Of a stretch of DNA of 64,000 nt, positions 7,703 through 16,250 are shown piece after piece (the stretch's first letter is position 1; each line of letters opens with the position of its first letter). A model generated the notes under the pieces. It had not been told where the DNA came from and searched no databases. It saw only the letters and a list, made by a program, of their open reading frames with translations. Origin of the DNA: an uncultured delta proteobacterium (lineage in GTDB: Bacteria > Desulfobacterota > Desulfovibrionia > Desulfovibrionales > Desulfovibrionaceae); contig CAIMRY010000006.1 in NCBI GenBank assembly GCA_903843965.1, positions 1-64,000 on the forward strand, written 5' to 3'. The position numbers and the translations under genes are program-made.

Positions 7703-9694
7703 ATGACCGACACCAGCGCCCAACAACTGCCCGCCGAAAGCCTGCTCACAGGCGTCCTGGTGGATGACGCCGCAGCCGACAAAGCCCCGGCCGACAACTC
7801 ACCCGACCACAACGCCCCTGGCGACGACGCCCTGCCCGAAGGCGCCCTTCCTGATGGCGTGGAGCGCCAGCGCATGGACGTGGACATCGCCTGCGTGGGC
7901 TTTGGCCCGGCCATGGGCGGCTTTCTGCACACCCTGTCCAGGGGGCTCTTGAACGAGGACGGCGCCCCGGCGGTCGAGAGCAAGGCCATGCCCGGCATGC
8001 CGCCCCAGGTCATCTGCTACGAGCGGGCCGACGACATCGGCTTCGGCGTGTCCGGCGTGGTCACCAAGGGCCGCGGCATCAGGGCCAGCTTCCCGGACCT
8101 GGACCTCTCGCAGATACCGCTGGCCACCAGGGTGACGGACGAGAAGGTCGTGTTCCTGCTCGACCCGCACGGGGCCAGCAGGCGGCCTGGGCTCATGCGC
8201 GTGAAGGAGGCCTTTCTGCGCGCCGTGGGCCTGGCCAAAAACCATGCCTATGAACTCCCGTACATCCCGAATTTCCTGCGCAAGGAGCCCGGCTTTTTGC
8301 TCTCCATGGGCCAGTTCAACCAGTGGGCCGGCGGGCAGATCATGGGCCAGGGCGTGGCGCAGATCTGGCCGGGCACGCCCGTGGCCGAACCTTTGATGTT
8401 CGACCAGGTGGTGGTGGGCGTGCGCCTGCAGGACCAGGGCGTGGACAAGCAGGGCAGACCCGAGGCCGGGTTCATGCCCGGCATGGACATACGCAGCCAG
8501 CTCACGGTCGTGGCCGACGGACCCGTGGGCGCGGTGGGCCGCAAGCTGGACGAGAAGCTGGGCCTGCCCACGGGCAACCACGCCCGGGAATGGGCCGTGG
8601 GCATGAAGATGGTGGTGGACCTGCCCGAGGGCTGCGAGCTCAAGGAAGGCCTGGTGCTGCACACGCTCGGCTACCCCGAGCCGGAGATCTTCGGCTTCCT
8701 CTACGTCTACCCCGGCAACATCGCCAGCCTGGGCATCTTCGTGCCCTCCTGGTATGATTCCCCGGTGCGCACCGGCTACCGCTACCTGCAGCACTGGATG
8801 CAGCACCCATACCTCTGGAAGCACCTCAAGGGCGGGCGCATGCGCTCCTGGGGGGCCAAGAGCCTGCAGGAATCCGGCCGCAAGGGCGAGCCGCACCTGG
8901 TGGGCGACGGGTTCGCGCGCATCGGCGAGGGCAGCGGCACCACCAACGTGCTCACCGGTTCCGGCTTTGACGAGGCCTGGACCAGCGGCGTGCTGCTGGG
9001 CGTCAGCGTCCTTGAGCTCTTGAAGGCGGGCAAGCCCTTCACCAAGGACAACCTGACGCGCTCCTACGTGCGCCGCCGCCGCGACTCCTGGCTGGACCGC
9101 GAGGCCAAGATGGCCGAAAAGGCGCGCGACGGCTTCCAGGTGGGCGTCATCCAGGGGCTCATCGGCATGGCCCTGGCCGGACTGACCGACGGCAAGGCCT
9201 TTTGGCCCGGCGCGACCAAAAAGCCGCACGAGCGCATCCCCAGCCTGGAGGACTTTTTCCGGGGCCGCATCCCGGCGGACGAGATCGCCCGGATCCGCAG
9301 CGAGTGCACGCAAAAGGGCCTGCCGCTCCACGGCGCGCTCATGGACCGCGTGGGCTGGCCCAGCATCCAGTTCGACGGGCAGCTGCTCGTCTCGCACCAG
9401 GACGCGCTGCTCCTGGGCGGCAAGGTCCAGGCGCCTGCGGGCTACCGCGACCACGTGACCTTCAAGAGCAGGCACGTCTGCCAGGCCTGCGACGAAAAGG
9501 TCTGCATCGAGGCCTGCTCGGGCCAGGCCATCACCACCAACCCGGACGGCGGCGTTCCCCTGTTCGACCGGGAAAAGTGCGTGCACTGCGGGGCCTGCAT
9601 CTGGAACTGCAGCAAGCCCGCGCCAAAGGGCGGGGAGGGCGCCAACGTGGACTTCCAGGCTGGCGCGGGCGGCCTGCACTCGGCGGAGAACTAA
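7703..9694 (+). CDS. ETF:quinone oxidoreductase-like flavoprotein with C-terminal ferredoxin domain
   Basis: A 663-residue protein. Residues 1-55 are a low-complexity Ala/Pro/Asp extension. Residues 58-560 are an FAD-binding oxidoreductase (an N-terminal nucleotide fold starting VDIACVGFGPAMGG; a late FAD segment GEGSGTTNVLTGSGFDEA). Residues 590-645 are a ferredoxin domain with CQACDEKVCIEAC and CVHCGACIWNC. This layout matches ETF-QO, which passes electrons from ETF to the quinone pool. It is followed by the DsrE selenoprotein gene, then etfB and etfA. It is somewhat longer than mitochondrial ETF-QO because of the N-terminal extension. Confidence 0.8.
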   Translation: MTDTSAQQLPAESLLTGVLVDDAAADKAPADNSPDHNAPGDDALPEGALPDGVERQRMDVDIACVGFGPAMGGFLHTLSRGLLNEDGAPAVESKAMPGMPPQVICYERADDIGFGVSGVVTKGRGIRASFPDLDLSQIPLATRVTDEKVVFLLDPHGASRRPGLMRVKEAFLRAVGLAKNHAYELPYIPNFLRKEPGFLLSMGQFNQWAGGQIMGQGVAQIWPGTPVAEPLMFDQVVVGVRLQDQGVDKQGRPEAGFMPGMDIRSQLTVVADGPVGAVGRKLDEKLGLPTGNHAREWAVGMKMVVDLPEGCELKEGLVLHTLGYPEPEIFGFLYVYPGNIASLGIFVPSWYDSPVRTGYRYLQHWMQHPYLWKHLKGGRMRSWGAKSLQESGRKGEPHLVGDGFARIGEGSGTTNVLTGSGFDEAWTSGVLLGVSVLELLKAGKPFTKDNLTRSYVRRRRDSWLDREAKMAEKARDGFQVGVIQGLIGMALAGLTDGKAFWPGATKKPHERIPSLEDFFRGRIPADEIARIRSECTQKGLPLHGALMDRVGWPSIQFDGQLLVSHQDALLLGGKVQAPAGYRDHVTFKSRHVCQACDEKVCIEACSGQAITTNPDGGVPLFDREKCVHCGACIWNCSKPAPKGGEGANVDFQAGAGGLHSAEN

Positions 9695-9719
9695 CCACGC
9701 CACACCCAGGAGGGACCAG

Positions 9720-10040
9720 ATGCAGATACTGCTCGTGCTTTCCAGCGCCGACCCGGAGATCAAGTGGAACGCCGTGCGTCTGGGCAATGTGCTGCTGGAG
9801 CAGGGCGAGGAGGTCTCGCTGTTCCTGAACGGGCCCGGCGTCGACCTGCTGGCCGGGGACTCGGAGCGCTTCCCCATCGGGCGCGAGGCCAAGGTCTTTG
9901 TGCTGAGCGACGGCGCGCTGGCGGCCTGAGGCAAGTGCATGGACCTCCACGGCGTGGAGGACGGGGAATACGCACCCAGGGCCAACATGAAGAAGCTCAC
10001 CGCGCTCATCAAGGACGCGGACAGGATACTGAACTACTGA
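9720..10040 (+). CDS. DsrE-family selenoprotein (in-frame UGA read as Sec)
   Basis: The frame opens at ATG 9720, meets TGA at 9927-9929 and continues with coherent DsrE-like sequence to a TGA at 10038, giving 106 residues. The internal TGA sits at residue 70 in ALAA-U-GKCMDLHG, where DsrE-family proteins often carry a Cys in a CxxC-like site, so it reads as U-x-x-C. A SECIS-like hairpin starts 14 nt after the TGA. yedF, a marker of selenium-using bacteria, lies 2.7 kb downstream. The protein probably carries redox or sulfur chemistry for the ETF cluster. Conventional calling would stop at residue 69 and miss the active site. Confidence 0.8.
9927..9967 (+). promoter_or_regulatory. UGA codon and SECIS-like hairpin
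   Basis: The UGA (9927-9929) is followed 14 nt later by CCTCCAC-GGC-GTGGAGG (9944-9960), a perfect 7-bp stem with a 3-nt loop starting GG. The apical loop lies about 21 nt after the UGA. Position, small loop and a G early in the loop fit bacterial SECIS elements bound by SelB. Confidence 0.7.
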
Positions 10041-10113
10041 CGCCCGGCGGAGAATAAGCGAGTGATTTCGGGGAACTGGGGCAGAAAAATTCTAGGACCA
10101 CGGGAGGTGGATT

Positions 10114-10680
10114 ATGTCTGAGGATTCCTCTACAGCCCTTCTTCACCGTGTTACCCGTAGGATTTTCGTTTCGTTGTTGCTCTTTTTTGCTCCTGCGCTT
10201 CTCATCGCGGGATTGATGCCAGAATCGAAAAGCGTGGTGCCCGCCCTTGTCATAGCAACCGGTTGTGTCGGCGGGTTTGTCGGCCTCCAGCGCAGATTGA
10301 AGGAGCTGTCTCCGTCAGAACTCGAACTCATCGCCTCATCGATTTACTATACGGCGCTTTCGCCCCTGGTAGGCGGCATATTGGCCCTGCTGCTCTACAT
10401 AATATTTCTGTCAGGCCTTGTTTCCGGTCAACTTTTTCCGAATTTTGTCGCCGATCACATCGCAAGCGCCATGGCCAATGCAACGTCAGCAGCCGGTCAA
10501 GCAAGGACTGACGAAACGTTTGTGTTGATATTCGGGCAGCATGGCGTGGGGTATCAGGACTATGCGAAGTTGATTTTTTGGAGTTTCGTTGCTGGCTTTT
10601 CCGAGCGTTTTGTCACGGATGTGATCAGCCGCCTGGAAGGCTCCGCAGTGAATAATGCCATCAAGGATTTTACGAAATAG
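10114..10680 (+). CDS. Membrane protein of unknown function
   Basis: A 188-residue protein with membrane helices at about residues 18-36, 42-60 and 83-105 and a possible fourth near 160-172 (LIFWSFVAGFSERF). It has a GGGAGGTGG site before ATG. Base composition and codon use are less GC-rich than in the flanking ETF genes. It separates the selenoprotein gene from etfB and looks like an insertion into the ETF cluster. The AGFSERFV segment occurs in other bacterial membrane proteins I cannot name with certainty. Confidence 0.6.
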   Translation: MSEDSSTALLHRVTRRIFVSLLLFFAPALLIAGLMPESKSVVPALVIATGCVGGFVGLQRRLKELSPSELELIASSIYYTALSPLVGGILALLLYIIFLSGLVSGQLFPNFVADHIASAMANATSAAGQARTDETFVLIFGQHGVGYQDYAKLIFWSFVAGFSERFVTDVISRLEGSAVNNAIKDFTK

Positions 10681-10778
10681 GGGATTGAGCCACGTCAGCA
10701 CACGTGGTTGCAAAACAGGAGGCCGTGCCAGCATCTGGTGATTGCTAAAGCACGGTTGCCCACATTCAAGGAGTTTCC

Positions 10779-11582
10779 ATGAAAGGATTGCAGATCGTGG
10801 TTTTGGGCTCCATCGTGCCCGACCCGCTCCAGACCCTGGAGCCCATTGTCGGCCCCACCGGCCCGGCGCTGAAGAACGAGATGATGCTGCCAGCCGTGCT
10901 CGACCCCTGGGCGGGCCACGCCCTGTTCGAGGCCGCCAGCCTGGCCAAGAGGGTCGAGGGCAAGGTCTACCTAGTGGCCCTGGGCCCCAAGGCCAAGCTC
11001 CAGCAGGTGATGATGAGCGTGGCCCAAAAGGTGCCCTTTGAGATCGTGGTGCTCGACGGCCCGGCCAGCGGCTTTGCCGACGCGGCGGAGACGGCGCGCG
11101 CGCTGGCTGGCGCGGTGGAGAAGATCCCCGGCCTGGACAAGGGCAAGCTGCTGCTTTTCGGCGGCTGGCAGTCGGCCTCGCGCGGGACGGGTGCTGTGCT
11201 TTCGATGGTGGGCGAGCTTCTCGGCATCACCGACCAGTTCCAGGGCGTGGACGAGATCAACGTGGCCGAGGACGGCAGCTTCACCGTGCTGGAGCGCATC
11301 GAGGGCGGCAGCTACCAGCAGTCGTCCTGCCAGGGCCTGCCCGCCGCGCTGGGCTGGGCCACGGGCAACCTGCCCGAGCCGCCGAACAATCCCCAGGTGG
11401 GCATGGCCAACATGCGCCTGATCATGCCCGCGCTGCAAAAGGCCGTCCCTGCGCCGCTGAAAGGCGAAGGCCTGCGCTACCAGGGCGTGGAGGTGCCGAG
11501 CCAGCGCCGCGAGACGCGCATCGTCAAGAACGCCTCGGTCGACGAGATCGCCCGCGAGATCGCGGACTGGATCCGGGCCTAG
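10779..11582 (+). CDS. etfB: Electron transfer flavoprotein beta subunit
   Basis: A 267-residue EtfB. It has the adenine-nucleotide alpha/beta fold with LDPWAGHALFEAASLA near residue 41 (the family's DxxAxxxA helix) and a C-terminal segment for subunit contact. It forms a heterodimer with EtfA and carries electrons from acyl-CoA dehydrogenase to ETF:quinone oxidoreductase. etfA follows 24 bp downstream on the same strand. Confidence 0.85.
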   Translation: MKGLQIVVLGSIVPDPLQTLEPIVGPTGPALKNEMMLPAVLDPWAGHALFEAASLAKRVEGKVYLVALGPKAKLQQVMMSVAQKVPFEIVVLDGPASGFADAAETARALAGAVEKIPGLDKGKLLLFGGWQSASRGTGAVLSMVGELLGITDQFQGVDEINVAEDGSFTVLERIEGGSYQQSSCQGLPAALGWATGNLPEPPNNPQVGMANMRLIMPALQKAVPAPLKGEGLRYQGVEVPSQRRETRIVKNASVDEIAREIADWIRA

Positions 11583-11606
11583 GCCCGGCTTGAAGGAGCA
11601 GGACAG

Positions 11607-12617
11607 ATGAACGTGCTTTTCCTTGCGCATACGGATGAAGGCGGCAGCCTCGGCGCTGCTGCCATGGAGGCCCTGGGCGCGGCCAAGGGACTCGGCGGAA
11701 GCCTGCCCATCGAATTGACCGTCGGCCTGTACGGGGCCGAGGTCCAGGCCGCTGCGGACCAGATCGCGGGCTGCGGTGCGGTGAAATTTCTCGGCGTGGC
11801 CGGGGCGGAGTTCGCCAGCGCGCGCTACGGATCGGACGCCTCGGCCTGCGAGGCCCTGGCCAAGGCCGCCGGAGCGGAGCTGATCGTCATGCCCGCAACC
11901 TCCCGCGCCAGCCGCGTGGCTGCTGGCGTGGCCATGCGCCTGGGCGCGGCTGTGGACACGCGGCTGACCGGCCTCGTGGTGGAGGGCGGCAAGATCGTGG
12001 CCACCCGCTGGTTCTACCGCCAGCGTATGGTCGGCAAGATCGAGCGCGACGCGCGGCCCTGGCTGGTCACCGTGGACACGGGCTGCTTCGCCCCGGTCGC
12101 CGCCGCCCCTGGCACGGCCAGCGTGGAGCTGCTCCGCGTGGCCCCGGTCACGCGCACGGTGGTCACGGGCATCAATTCCCCGGCGGCCGACGCCCAGACC
12201 ATCCGGCCCGAGGCCAAGATGCTGCTCGTGGCGGGCGCTGGCTGGGGCAAGTCCCAGGCCGACGGCCAGAAGCACCTGGACGAGGCCTCAAGCCTCATCC
12301 TGGGCCTCTTGCACGCCACCCAGTGCTCGCTCGGCAGCTCCAAGTCTTTGGTCGACCAGAGCGGCGAGGGCGCGGCCCTGCCGTTTTTGACGCACATGCA
12401 CCAGGTGGGCCAGACCGGCTCCACCCCGCGCCACCAGAAGGGCCTGTCCACCTGCTGCCACGGCGAGGAGCCCCACGTGGTGGGCTGGCGCTTCATCAAC
12501 GAACGCCGGGCCATCAACCTCGACGCCAGCTGCGGCTGGGCCCAGGGCAAGGCCGACGTGCTCTACGTGGCCGACGCCTTTGCCGTGGTGGACAAGGTTG
12601 TGGAGTTGTTGCGGTAG
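11607..12617 (+). CDS. etfA: Electron transfer flavoprotein alpha subunit
   Basis: A 336-residue EtfA. The N-terminal half is the alpha/beta domain shared with EtfB. The C-terminal half is the FAD domain, recognisable by LLVAGAGWGKSQAD, SLGSSKSLVDQ, HQVGQTGSTPRHQKG and a late INLDASCGWAQGKADVLYVADAF segment (the usual family form has INKDPEAPIF...AD). A GGAGCAGGAC site lies before the ATG. With EtfB it makes the soluble flavoprotein of this cluster. Confidence 0.85.
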   Translation: MNVLFLAHTDEGGSLGAAAMEALGAAKGLGGSLPIELTVGLYGAEVQAAADQIAGCGAVKFLGVAGAEFASARYGSDASACEALAKAAGAELIVMPATSRASRVAAGVAMRLGAAVDTRLTGLVVEGGKIVATRWFYRQRMVGKIERDARPWLVTVDTGCFAPVAAAPGTASVELLRVAPVTRTVVTGINSPAADAQTIRPEAKMLLVAGAGWGKSQADGQKHLDEASSLILGLLHATQCSLGSSKSLVDQSGEGAALPFLTHMHQVGQTGSTPRHQKGLSTCCHGEEPHVVGWRFINERRAINLDASCGWAQGKADVLYVADAFAVVDKVVELLR

Positions 12618-12786
12618 GTTGTAGATACCTGACAAAGCACAACCGCCGGGGCGGGGTCTTTTGTGGCCCTGTCCCGGTTTTTTGCGCCCGTTTTCCACCG
12701 CCATTTTTTCCTGTCGTTGACAGCCACTGCGCGGGCGGCTAGGCCAAGTCTATCGACACACCTGATTTCACAAAGAGGAGCCGTCT

Positions 12787-13464
12787 ATGTCCGAAGACCT
12801 CATCCTGGATTGCCGTGGCCTGGCTTGCCCCGGCCCGGTCATGCGCTGCCTGGAGCTCATCGAGAAGCAGGCGCCCGCTGGCTTCGTGGTGCTGGTCGAC
12901 GACCCCGCCGCGCGGGAGAACGTCACCCGGCTGCTGGGCGGCAAGGGGTACGCCGTGGCCGTGGCCGAGGTCCTGTCCGAGGGATCGGGCCACAGCCGCC
13001 TTTCCGCCACGCGCCAGGACACGGTCGACAAGGCCCACGCGCCCGGTTCGGCCTCCACGCCCTGTTGCGCCCCGGCCGCGAGCCCGGCCGCCAGCCCGGT
13101 CGCCAGTCCGGTCGCCAGTCCGGTCAACGACAAGGTGACGGTGCTCATCGCGTCCGAGTCCATCGGCGCGGGCAGCGACGAGCTGGGCGGCAAGCTGATG
13201 CTGAACTTCCTGGCCACCCTGCCGGAGCTGGGGCCAAGCCTGTGGCGCATCATCCTGGTCAACGGCGGCGTGCGCCTGGCCACCCAGGGCCACCCCTGCC
13301 TGGACAAGCTCTCGGCCCTGGCCGCTGGCGGGGTCCAGGTGCTGGTCTGCGGCACCTGCCTGACCTACTTCGACCTCATGACGGCCAAGGCCGTGGGCGA
13401 GACCACGAACATGCTCGACGTGGTCACCAGCCTGCACCTGGCGGGCAAGGTCATCCGGGCGTAG
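12787..13464 (+). CDS. yedF: Selenium-metabolism protein YedF (TusA-DsrE fusion)
   Basis: A 225-residue, two-domain protein. Residues 5-75 are TusA-like with the CPxP motif in DCRGLACPGPVMRC. Residues 117-225 are DsrE-like with VCGTCLTYF. The linker (residues 85-115) has a short tandem repeat of PAASPVASPVASPV. YedF of this form occurs in selenium-using prokaryotes and is thought to help deliver sulfur or selenium. It fits the selenoprotein gene upstream. AAGAGGAG precedes the ATG. Confidence 0.85.
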   Translation: MSEDLILDCRGLACPGPVMRCLELIEKQAPAGFVVLVDDPAARENVTRLLGGKGYAVAVAEVLSEGSGHSRLSATRQDTVDKAHAPGSASTPCCAPAASPAASPVASPVASPVNDKVTVLIASESIGAGSDELGGKLMLNFLATLPELGPSLWRIILVNGGVRLATQGHPCLDKLSALAAGGVQVLVCGTCLTYFDLMTAKAVGETTNMLDVVTSLHLAGKVIRA

Positions 13465-13635
13465 CCAGCTGGCGCGAAGCCGGGTCCTGTCCTGCGCAAT
13501 ATGCGCTTGCCGGGTTGCAGACGTATCAGCAGACAACGTTGCAAACGGCGTTGCAAACACGGGCTGAAGCAGGACGCGGCGGCGCTGGCCGGGCGGTCCG
13601 CACCTGACGGACGGACACGCTCGTGGCCCTTGGTC

Positions 13636-13680
13636 AAAGCCGTGGGCGTGACCGCGAACATGCTCGACGTGGCCGCCAGC
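13636..13680 (+). pseudogene. Remnant duplicate of the yedF 3' end
   Basis: About 45 bp encode KAVGVTANMLDVAAS, matching KAVGETTNMLDVVTS near the end of YedF (13386-13431) with roughly 85% base identity. It lies 172 bp after yedF inside a 488-bp stretch with no complete gene. The rest of 13465-13952 shows nothing I can name apart from short GTTGCAAAC repeats near 13540. Confidence 0.45.
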
Positions 13681-13952
13681 CCGAAGTCCGAAACGTGCGG
13701 GCACGATCCACCGCGTCCAGTCGTTTGATTGCGCCAGGCCCGGTCCAGGCCGACGGCGGTTGCGCCCGGTCCTTCCGTTCCGGCGTTTCGTCCCGGCGCT
13801 CCGGGCCGGCCTGGCCTCCGGCTGATTTGATCAGGCCTTGCAGAGGGCCGTTGCGGATCTCCAATGCAGACCGTTGCGGTTGTCCTTGCCAACCCGGCCC
13901 TGACGCGGCAGAATCGGGCAACCCACCCCCCCAGCCAGCAAGGAGCACGACC

Positions 13953-14525
13953 ATGAAGCAGTCCCTCGGCGCCAAGACCCTGGCCCAGCCCACGCCCGTC
14001 TGGGTCATCGGCTCGTACGACGCCACGGGCCAGGCCAATGTCATGACCGCCGCCTGGGGCGGCATCTGCTGCTCCAGCCCGCCCTGCCTGGCCGTATCCA
14101 TCCGCAAGGAGCGCCACAGCTACCCGGCGGTGTTGACGCGCTGCGCCTTCACCGTGAGCGTGCCCTCAGCGCGCCACGCGGCCGAGGCCGACTTCATCGG
14201 CATGGTCAGCGGCAGCGTGGTGGACAAGTTCGCCGCCACCGGGCTCACCCCGGCCCGGAGCGAGCTGGTGGACGCGCCCTATGTTGAGGAATTTCCGCTG
14301 GTCATCGAGTGCAAACTCATCCAGACCCTGGACCTGGGCGCGCACACCCAGTTTATCGGCGAGATCATGGACGTGAAGGCCGACGCCGAGATCCTCGGCC
14401 CCGAGGGCCACATCGACCTGGCGAAGCTTGCGCCGCTGATCTTTGCGCCGGGCGCAAGCCTGTACTACGGCGTGGGCGCGGTGGTGGCCCAGGCCTTCAG
14501 CGTGGGCAAAAAGTTCATCGGATAG
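13953..14525 (+). CDS. Flavin reductase family protein (FMN-binding split barrel)
   Basis: A 190-residue protein of the DIM6/NTAB flavoprotein group: PVWVIGSYDATGQANVMTAAW at the N-terminus, CCSSPPCLAVSIRKERHSY, then FTVSVPS. These proteins bind FMN and pass electrons from reduced pyridine nucleotide or rubredoxin-type donors. The ATG at 13953 is chosen because AAGGAG lies 7 bases upstream; the frame is open further upstream but has no support there. Confidence 0.8.
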   Translation: MKQSLGAKTLAQPTPVWVIGSYDATGQANVMTAAWGGICCSSPPCLAVSIRKERHSYPAVLTRCAFTVSVPSARHAAEADFIGMVSGSVVDKFAATGLTPARSELVDAPYVEEFPLVIECKLIQTLDLGAHTQFIGEIMDVKADAEILGPEGHIDLAKLAPLIFAPGASLYYGVGAVVAQAFSVGKKFIG

Positions 14526-14941
14526 CGGAACAGGGCGCGGGACGGGACAGGGCGCGCAGGCGACGCAGGTCACCGTGATGGGCGCGGGCCTGCGCCCCTG
14601 TGCGCGGGCAGCCTGGGGAAGGCCCAGATGCCCATAAAATTCTAAGACATTTTATAACATCCCGAGACGGCTTGTCTTTCTCTTTTCGCTACGTAGTCAC
14701 CCCGAAGCACCCCACCGGACCTTCGGCCAGCTCAAGCCTTATCATGCAATCGATATCGCACCAGTGTTCTGAAATGGTCTGGATTCCGGCGGACCTATTC
14801 TGCGCTTCTTTTCGCCCGGCCCGGCCCGGCCCGGCCCGGCCCCCTCGCGCCGCCAGCCCGCCGACCATCCTGGCCACCCGGCCAGAGCGCCGACCAGATC
14901 GGACAGCGCGGCCCGGCGGCACAGCCCACTCGGCGGCGCGC
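14526..14941. other. Gene-free stretch
   Basis: Convergent intergenic region of 415 bp. It has a short CCCGG-type simple repeat near 14815-14842 and no clear terminator or RNA gene. Confidence 0.5.
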
Positions 14942-15304
14942 TCAGTCCTTCTCGTGCTCGAAGCGCTGCTCCGCCCTGGACAGGTGGTGGATGAGCACGT
15001 GGGACACGAGGTTGATCCCGGTTCCGGCGAACAGCGCCGGAAGCAGGTACAGGGCGATGCGCAGCTCCCCGTTGAAGAGCCGGTCGTCTGCTGCGGAAAC
15101 GGTCAGCCTGGCCATCTCGCCCAAAACCGAGAGCAGGTACAGGTCGACCCCGGCCAGCAGGACCAGGCTCACGGCGAACAGCAGCACGGCCGGACGCGAG
15201 ATGGTCGTTTTCCAGAACAGGGTGGCGTAGATTCCCGCTGGCAGCACCAGGGAGAAGAGGATCAGGAGGAGGAACTCCAGCTCAAGAAACACGCTTTCCA
15301 TCAT
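14942..15304 (-). CDS. Small integral membrane protein
   Basis: A 120-residue protein with three or four membrane helices (residues about 8-28, 36-60 and 80-103) and a charged C-terminus (RAEQRFEHEKD). Two consecutive ATG codons are available; 15304 is chosen because GGAG lies about 9 bases upstream. No family is recognised. It is a single gene, converging with the flavin reductase gene. Confidence 0.55.
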   Translation of the reverse strand: MMESVFLELEFLLLILFSLVLPAGIYATLFWKTTISRPAVLLFAVSLVLLAGVDLYLLSVLGEMARLTVSAADDRLFNGELRIALYLLPALFAGTGINLVSHVLIHHLSRAEQRFEHEKD

Positions 15305-15471
15305 GCCGCAACTCCTGGCCTTGCCGCTTTGAACCGTTGCAGACCCCACGTTGCGGCATGCTCCTGAGTGTTCTCCGCTCCCGTTCTTCGCTCCGGCAAC
15401 GGCGTGCGCAGGCCCAGCCTAGGGCTGCCGGGCCCGACCGCGCCACAGGCCAGCCCGAGCCTATGCCCGGC

Positions 15472-16230
15472 TCAGACCATCAGGCCGTCGGCCATCCTGA
15501 CCACCCGGTCGGACAGGCCCGCGTACTGCTCGTTGTGCGTGACCATGACCACGCTCATGCCGTCCTTGTGGATCTGGCCCAACAGCTCCATCACCGTCGC
15601 GCCCGTGGCCGAGTCCAGGCTGCCTGTGGGCTCGTCGGCAAAGAGAATGCGCGCGTCCTTGACCAGGGCCCGGGCAATGGCCACGCGCTGCTGCTCCCCG
15701 CCGGAGAGCTGGCCCGGCAGCCGGTGGCCCTTGTCCGCCAGGCCCACGCGCTCCAGGCACTCCAGACCGCGCCGCCGCTGCGCCCCTGAAACGGGCCGAA
15801 GGCCCCGCATGAAGGGCAGAAGGGTGTTCTCCAGCGCCGTCAGGTAGGGCAAAAGGTAGTGGAACTGGAAGATCACCGCGAAGTCGCCGTGGCGCAGGCC
15901 GTCGATGTCGGCCTCGCTGGCGCGGGCCAGGTCCAGGCCGTTGTAGGTCAGCTCGCCGCTGTCGGGTTTGAGCAGGGTCGACAGCACGGACAGAAAGGTG
16001 CTCTTGCCCGAGCCGGAGCGGCCCACGATGGACACGAACTCCCCGGGCGCAACCGCCAGGGACACGCCCTTGAGCGCCTGGGTCGGTGTGCCGTCCTGGG
16101 TGAAGGACTTGGTGACGTTCACGGCTTCGAGAATCGGCGCTTCAAGGCTCGGGGCGTCGAGGCTCGGGGCGTCGACAATCGGGGTCTGTCCGGCGGCGGC
16201 GTCGGGCCGGGTGGATGCGTCGTGGTTCAT
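15472..16230 (-). CDS. ABC transporter ATP-binding protein (LolD/MacB type)
   Basis: A 252-residue ATPase: Walker A GRSGSGKS, signature LSGGEQQRVAIARAL, Walker B ILFADEPTGSLD and H-loop VTHN. This is the class that pairs with FtsX-like permeases. The N-terminus has a repeat-like run (DAPSLDAPSLEAPILEA, residues 19-35). It follows the permease gene by 20 bp and is co-transcribed with it and the DUF2318 gene, suggesting a role in metal handling at the envelope. Confidence 0.85.
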   Translation of the reverse strand: MNHDASTRPDAAAGQTPIVDAPSLDAPSLEAPILEAVNVTKSFTQDGTPTQALKGVSLAVAPGEFVSIVGRSGSGKSTFLSVLSTLLKPDSGELTYNGLDLARASEADIDGLRHGDFAVIFQFHYLLPYLTALENTLLPFMRGLRPVSGAQRRRGLECLERVGLADKGHRLPGQLSGGEQQRVAIARALVKDARILFADEPTGSLDSATGATVMELLGQIHKDGMSVVMVTHNEQYAGLSDRVVRMADGLMV

Positions 16231-16250
16231 GGCTGCGGCTCCTGCATGGC

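Noticed and set aside
9720-9929. DsrE-like protein ending at residue 69
   Set aside because: The frame goes on after the TGA with coherent sequence and a SECIS-like hairpin, so the TGA is better read as Sec.
13623-14525. Flavin reductase with a 110-residue N-terminal extension
   Set aside because: The extension is low-quality, Arg-rich sequence with no start site; family similarity begins at the ATG at 13953.
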